64,000 nt of DNA, taken from NCBI GenBank assembly GCA_964561875.1, contig CAZLQL010000003.1:12587-76586 (forward strand), in the 5' to 3' direction. The notes below the pieces were generated by a model that saw only the letters and a list, made by a program, of their open reading frames with translations, was not told the origin of the DNA and did no database searches. Every line of letters begins with the position of its first letter. Position 1 is the first letter of the stretch. Both the position numbers and the translations under genes were made by a program. Below, in pieces: positions 62,479 through 64,000 of this stretch. The DNA is from CAIOGI01 sp964561875. Lineage in GTDB: Bacteria > Patescibacteriota > Minisyncoccia > Phycocordibacterales > PALSA-1337.

Positions 62479-62952
62479 ATGACAAAGTACATTTGGAATC
62501 TTGATTACACAGGTAAAAATTCTGTTAATGAGTTGATTGGAGATCAACTTATCCTGCTTCTTACGAGAAGAGAATATGGTGTATTCATTCGAGATGAAGA
62601 TCAACCTGATGGTATTCCAAATGGTTGGGTATTTGGTGAATTAAAAACCCAAACCAAAGGAGCCATGAGACTTCTTTGTGCAAAAGTTATTGCACGTGAC
62701 GGAGGTCAATGGTACTGGATTTCTTCAAATCCGGGAACAAGAATTTATGATTATGCCACGTGGGCCGGATACCGTGTCGTGGTTGAGGCATATAAGCCAC
62801 ATGCTGATAGTTGGTTTGCGAGCCAGTTGGAGGAATGTAATTGGACACTTACTTCTGAGGATGTATTTGATGGTGAAATTGAGTCGGTGGCTGTTCTTGC
62901 TTCGATCAGTAGGGATATCTCGCTCTCTCTCAAGCAAGGCCCAGCGGAATAA
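62479..62952 (+). CDS. protein of unknown function between repeat copies
   Basis: 157 residues starting MTKYIWNLDYTGKNSVNE. A GATGAGG sequence just before the ATG serves as Shine-Dalgarno, inside a weak AUAC/GUA-G-UAU stem. The protein looks soluble and acidic, Trp-rich (NGWVFGEL, GGQWYWISSN, NWTLTSEDVF), without a signal peptide or recognisable domain. The gene and the upstream repeat copy form a unit that ends in an identical repeat copy 30 bases after the stop. Codon use is less AT-biased than in the core genes. Function unknown. Confidence 0.7.
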   Translation: MTKYIWNLDYTGKNSVNELIGDQLILLLTRREYGVFIRDEDQPDGIPNGWVFGELKTQTKGAMRLLCAKVIARDGGQWYWISSNPGTRIYDYATWAGYRVVVEAYKPHADSWFASQLEECNWTLTSEDVFDGEIESVAVLASISRDISLSLKQGPAE

Positions 62953-62981
62953 TAATTCATTTTTACTAGTTAATTAGATGC

Positions 62982-63034
62982 ACATCCCGCTAGATGTTAA
63001 ATAAACCGGTGAACTTTGCGGAGTTCACCACCTT
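62982..63034 (+). repeat. 53-bp direct repeat, copy 2
   Basis: Identical to 62242-62294 over 53 bases. It follows the 62479 gene by 29 bases, as copy 1 follows the helicase. Confidence 0.9.
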
Positions 63035-63113
63035 TTAGAGTTTGCAATTATATTGTTGATTCTTAGGGATTCTATTAAATAAACAAGTCCTTTCATTTTT
63101 ATTCAATAAACAG

Positions 63114-63186
63114 TGCGCGATACAGGACTTGAACCTGTGACCCTCCCCACGTCAAGGGGATGCTCTACCAACTGAGCTAACCGCGC
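63114..63186 (-). tRNA. tRNA-Val (anticodon GAC)
   Basis: Minus strand. Acceptor GCGCGGT with ATCGCGC (one G-U), D-stem GCTC/GAGC, anticodon loop TTGACGT with GAC at 63153-63151, T-arm ACAGG/CCTGT with TTCAAGT loop. Discriminator A; the CCA is not encoded. Confidence 0.93.
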
Positions 63187-63336
63187 ATACTTTGGTCTTT
63201 AACTACCAAAACAGCTAACCGCGCAAATTTTTAAACTTTTTAATTAATTTTTTATCTTTCAACAATACGTCACCAGCTACCAAAACAGCTAACCGCGCAT
63301 ACTTTGGTCTTTAACTACCAAAACAGCTAACCGCTC
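63187..63336 (-). repeat. three truncated tRNA-Val 5' halves upstream of tRNA-Val
   Basis: Reading the minus strand, three copies of the tRNA-Val head (GCGCGGT then TAGCTGTTTTGGTAG) lie at 63336-63315, 63298-63277 and 63224-63203. Two of them continue TTAAAGACCAAAGTAT and make 38-bp units (63299-63336, 63187-63224), differing by one base in the head. The middle copy has a different tail of about 50 bp. The last unit abuts the true tRNA. All carry the same changed D-arm as in front of tRNA-Phe. Confidence 0.85.
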
Positions 63337-63341
63337 AAATA

Positions 63342-63977
63342 TTAAAACAATTTTAATATTAAACCACCAACTATAGCTATGCCAAGTATAGAAACAATTG
63401 CACCAAGAAATTTATTTATTGTCGAGAAATGCTCTTCTTTTATAAGATGACCAAAAACATTTGCAATAAATGTTAGTAATAACCACCATAAGCATGCACC
63501 CACTATCACACCTAATAAAATATTTATTCCAAAATAGTTGCCATGATTTACCAATCTTGGACCTATTCCAGCAAATATCAAAAAGAATGCTCCTGCTGTA
63601 ATAGGGTTAGTTATAACAATTGCTAATGAAGAAAAAAAGTATTCAATATAAGTAATAGCAGTATCTGGCTTTTTTGAAATGACTTTTTGTTTTGAAACTA
63701 CCATTGATATACCCATAAATATCAATATTGAACCACCGATTATTCTAAGTGTAGTCTGATTGTCTATTATAAAGTTTGAAATAGTACTTACACCAAATAT
63801 TCCAACAGATGCCATAAATGCATCTCCAACAACCGCACCTAATCCAGTTACAAGACCAGCGAGTAGTCTTTTCGATATAGTTCTTTGTACGCATATAATT
63901 CCAACAGGCCCTATAGGTACAGATGTAGAAAAACCGATTACAACACCCCAAATAAAAGCTATTATATGATGAATCAT
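63342..63977 (-). CDS. LysE-family amino-acid exporter
   Basis: 211 residues with six hydrophobic helices. The N-terminal FIWGVVIGFSTSVPIGPVGIICVQRTISKRLLAGLVTGLGAVVGDAFMA carries the LysE/RhtB signature (PGPNG-like SVPIGPVG loop, then GLG...GD). It would export an amino acid or related solute. A TATAAT on the minus strand at 63996-63991 gives a leader of about 7 bases. The end overlaps an AATATTAAAA-CAA-TTTTAATATT hairpin (63338-63360) that may end transcription. Confidence 0.88.
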   Translation of the reverse strand: MIHHIIAFIWGVVIGFSTSVPIGPVGIICVQRTISKRLLAGLVTGLGAVVGDAFMASVGIFGVSTISNFIIDNQTTLRIIGGSILIFMGISMVVSKQKVISKKPDTAITYIEYFFSSLAIVITNPITAGAFFLIFAGIGPRLVNHGNYFGINILLGVIVGACLWWLLLTFIANVFGHLIKEEHFSTINKFLGAIVSILGIAIVGGLILKLF

Positions 63978-64000
63978 ATTGTTGGGAGATATTATATCAT

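Noticed and set aside
62242..63034. Integron attC sites for the 53-bp repeats
   Set aside because: The gene-repeat order fits, and a GTTAAAT occurs, but no matching RYYYAAC partner or R/L box symmetry is visible and no integrase gene lies in the window.
58673..63034. Prophage
   Set aside because: No integrase, capsid, portal or terminase gene is present; the island holds a helicase and unknown genes only.
63187..63336. CRISPR array for the repeats beside tRNA-Val
   Set aside because: Only three copies with unequal spacing, derived from the adjacent tRNA and not separated by unique spacers; no cas genes.
1..64000. Alternative genetic code (UGA as glycine, as in Gracilibacteria)
   Set aside because: TGA ends many well-bounded genes, often as an ATGA overlap, and is not found inside conserved domains.

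Overview
The window is AT-rich (roughly 30% G+C over most of its length) and looks like a Patescibacteria/CPR chromosome, probably of the Parcubacteria type. The reasons are the very tight gene packing with ATGA overlaps, almost no Shine-Dalgarno sequences in front of housekeeping genes, several promoters whose -10 box sits at leaderless distance from the start codon, and family content typical of that group (coupling ATPase, DUF4015, peptidoglycan-binding surface protein, TPR-containing O-antigen ligases). TGA is used as a normal stop, so the code is standard. The taxonomic call is inference; no rRNA gene is present. LAYOUT. 1-2.3 kb: end of an ATP-grasp gene, a small membrane protein and a DUF4015 glycosidase-like protein. 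2.35-3.1 kb: a G+C-rich island with a free-standing structured RNA (own promoter and terminator) and a small basic protein gene. 3.1-5.1 kb: a VirD4/HerA-like ATPase with a His/Asn-rich tail. 5.1-33.8 kb: one large surface-glycan locus, almost all on the + strand, with about ten glycosyltransferases, seven SAM methyltransferases, an exostosin-like protein, two large multi-membrane proteins, asparagine synthase, a fatty-acid desaturase, a flippase and an O-antigen-ligase/TPR protein. 34-35.5 kb: a small SD-led gene, a second structured RNA and murB. 35.5-51.2 kb: core genes secA, an epimerase, nrdA/nrdB, rnpB, a second ligase/TPR protein, murJ and lepA. 51.2-58.5 kb: FtsB-like protein, glutaredoxin, tRNA-Arg, tRNA-Phe, Hsp20, PrsW-like protease, a G+C-rich secreted protein, a peptidoglycan-binding surface protein and tsaD. 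58.6-63.0 kb: a second island with micro-ORFs, structured leaders, a DEAH-type helicase and a gene bracketed by a perfect 53-bp repeat. 63.1-64 kb: tRNA-Val with an array of truncated tRNA heads, and a LysE exporter. HOW IT FITS TOGETHER. The glycan genes can plausibly build sugar chains on a lipid carrier, decorate them, flip them (30270-31541) and ligate or polymerise them (31616-33838, 45260-47692). The murB and murJ products serve the peptidoglycan layer beneath. NrdB carries the phenylalanine and glutamate substitutions that mark class Ic (Mn/Fe) ribonucleotide reductase. MOST UNUSUAL. (1) Arrays of truncated tRNA 5' halves lie directly in front of tRNA-Phe and tRNA-Val, each keeping its own acceptor strand but sharing the same altered D-arm. 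(2) A scattered class of G+C-richer, free-standing genes has the Shine-Dalgarno in the loop of a small hairpin touching the start codon, in a genome that otherwise lacks Shine-Dalgarnos. (3) Two strongly structured RNAs match no class I recognise. (4) A gene-plus-repeat unit lies behind the helicase.
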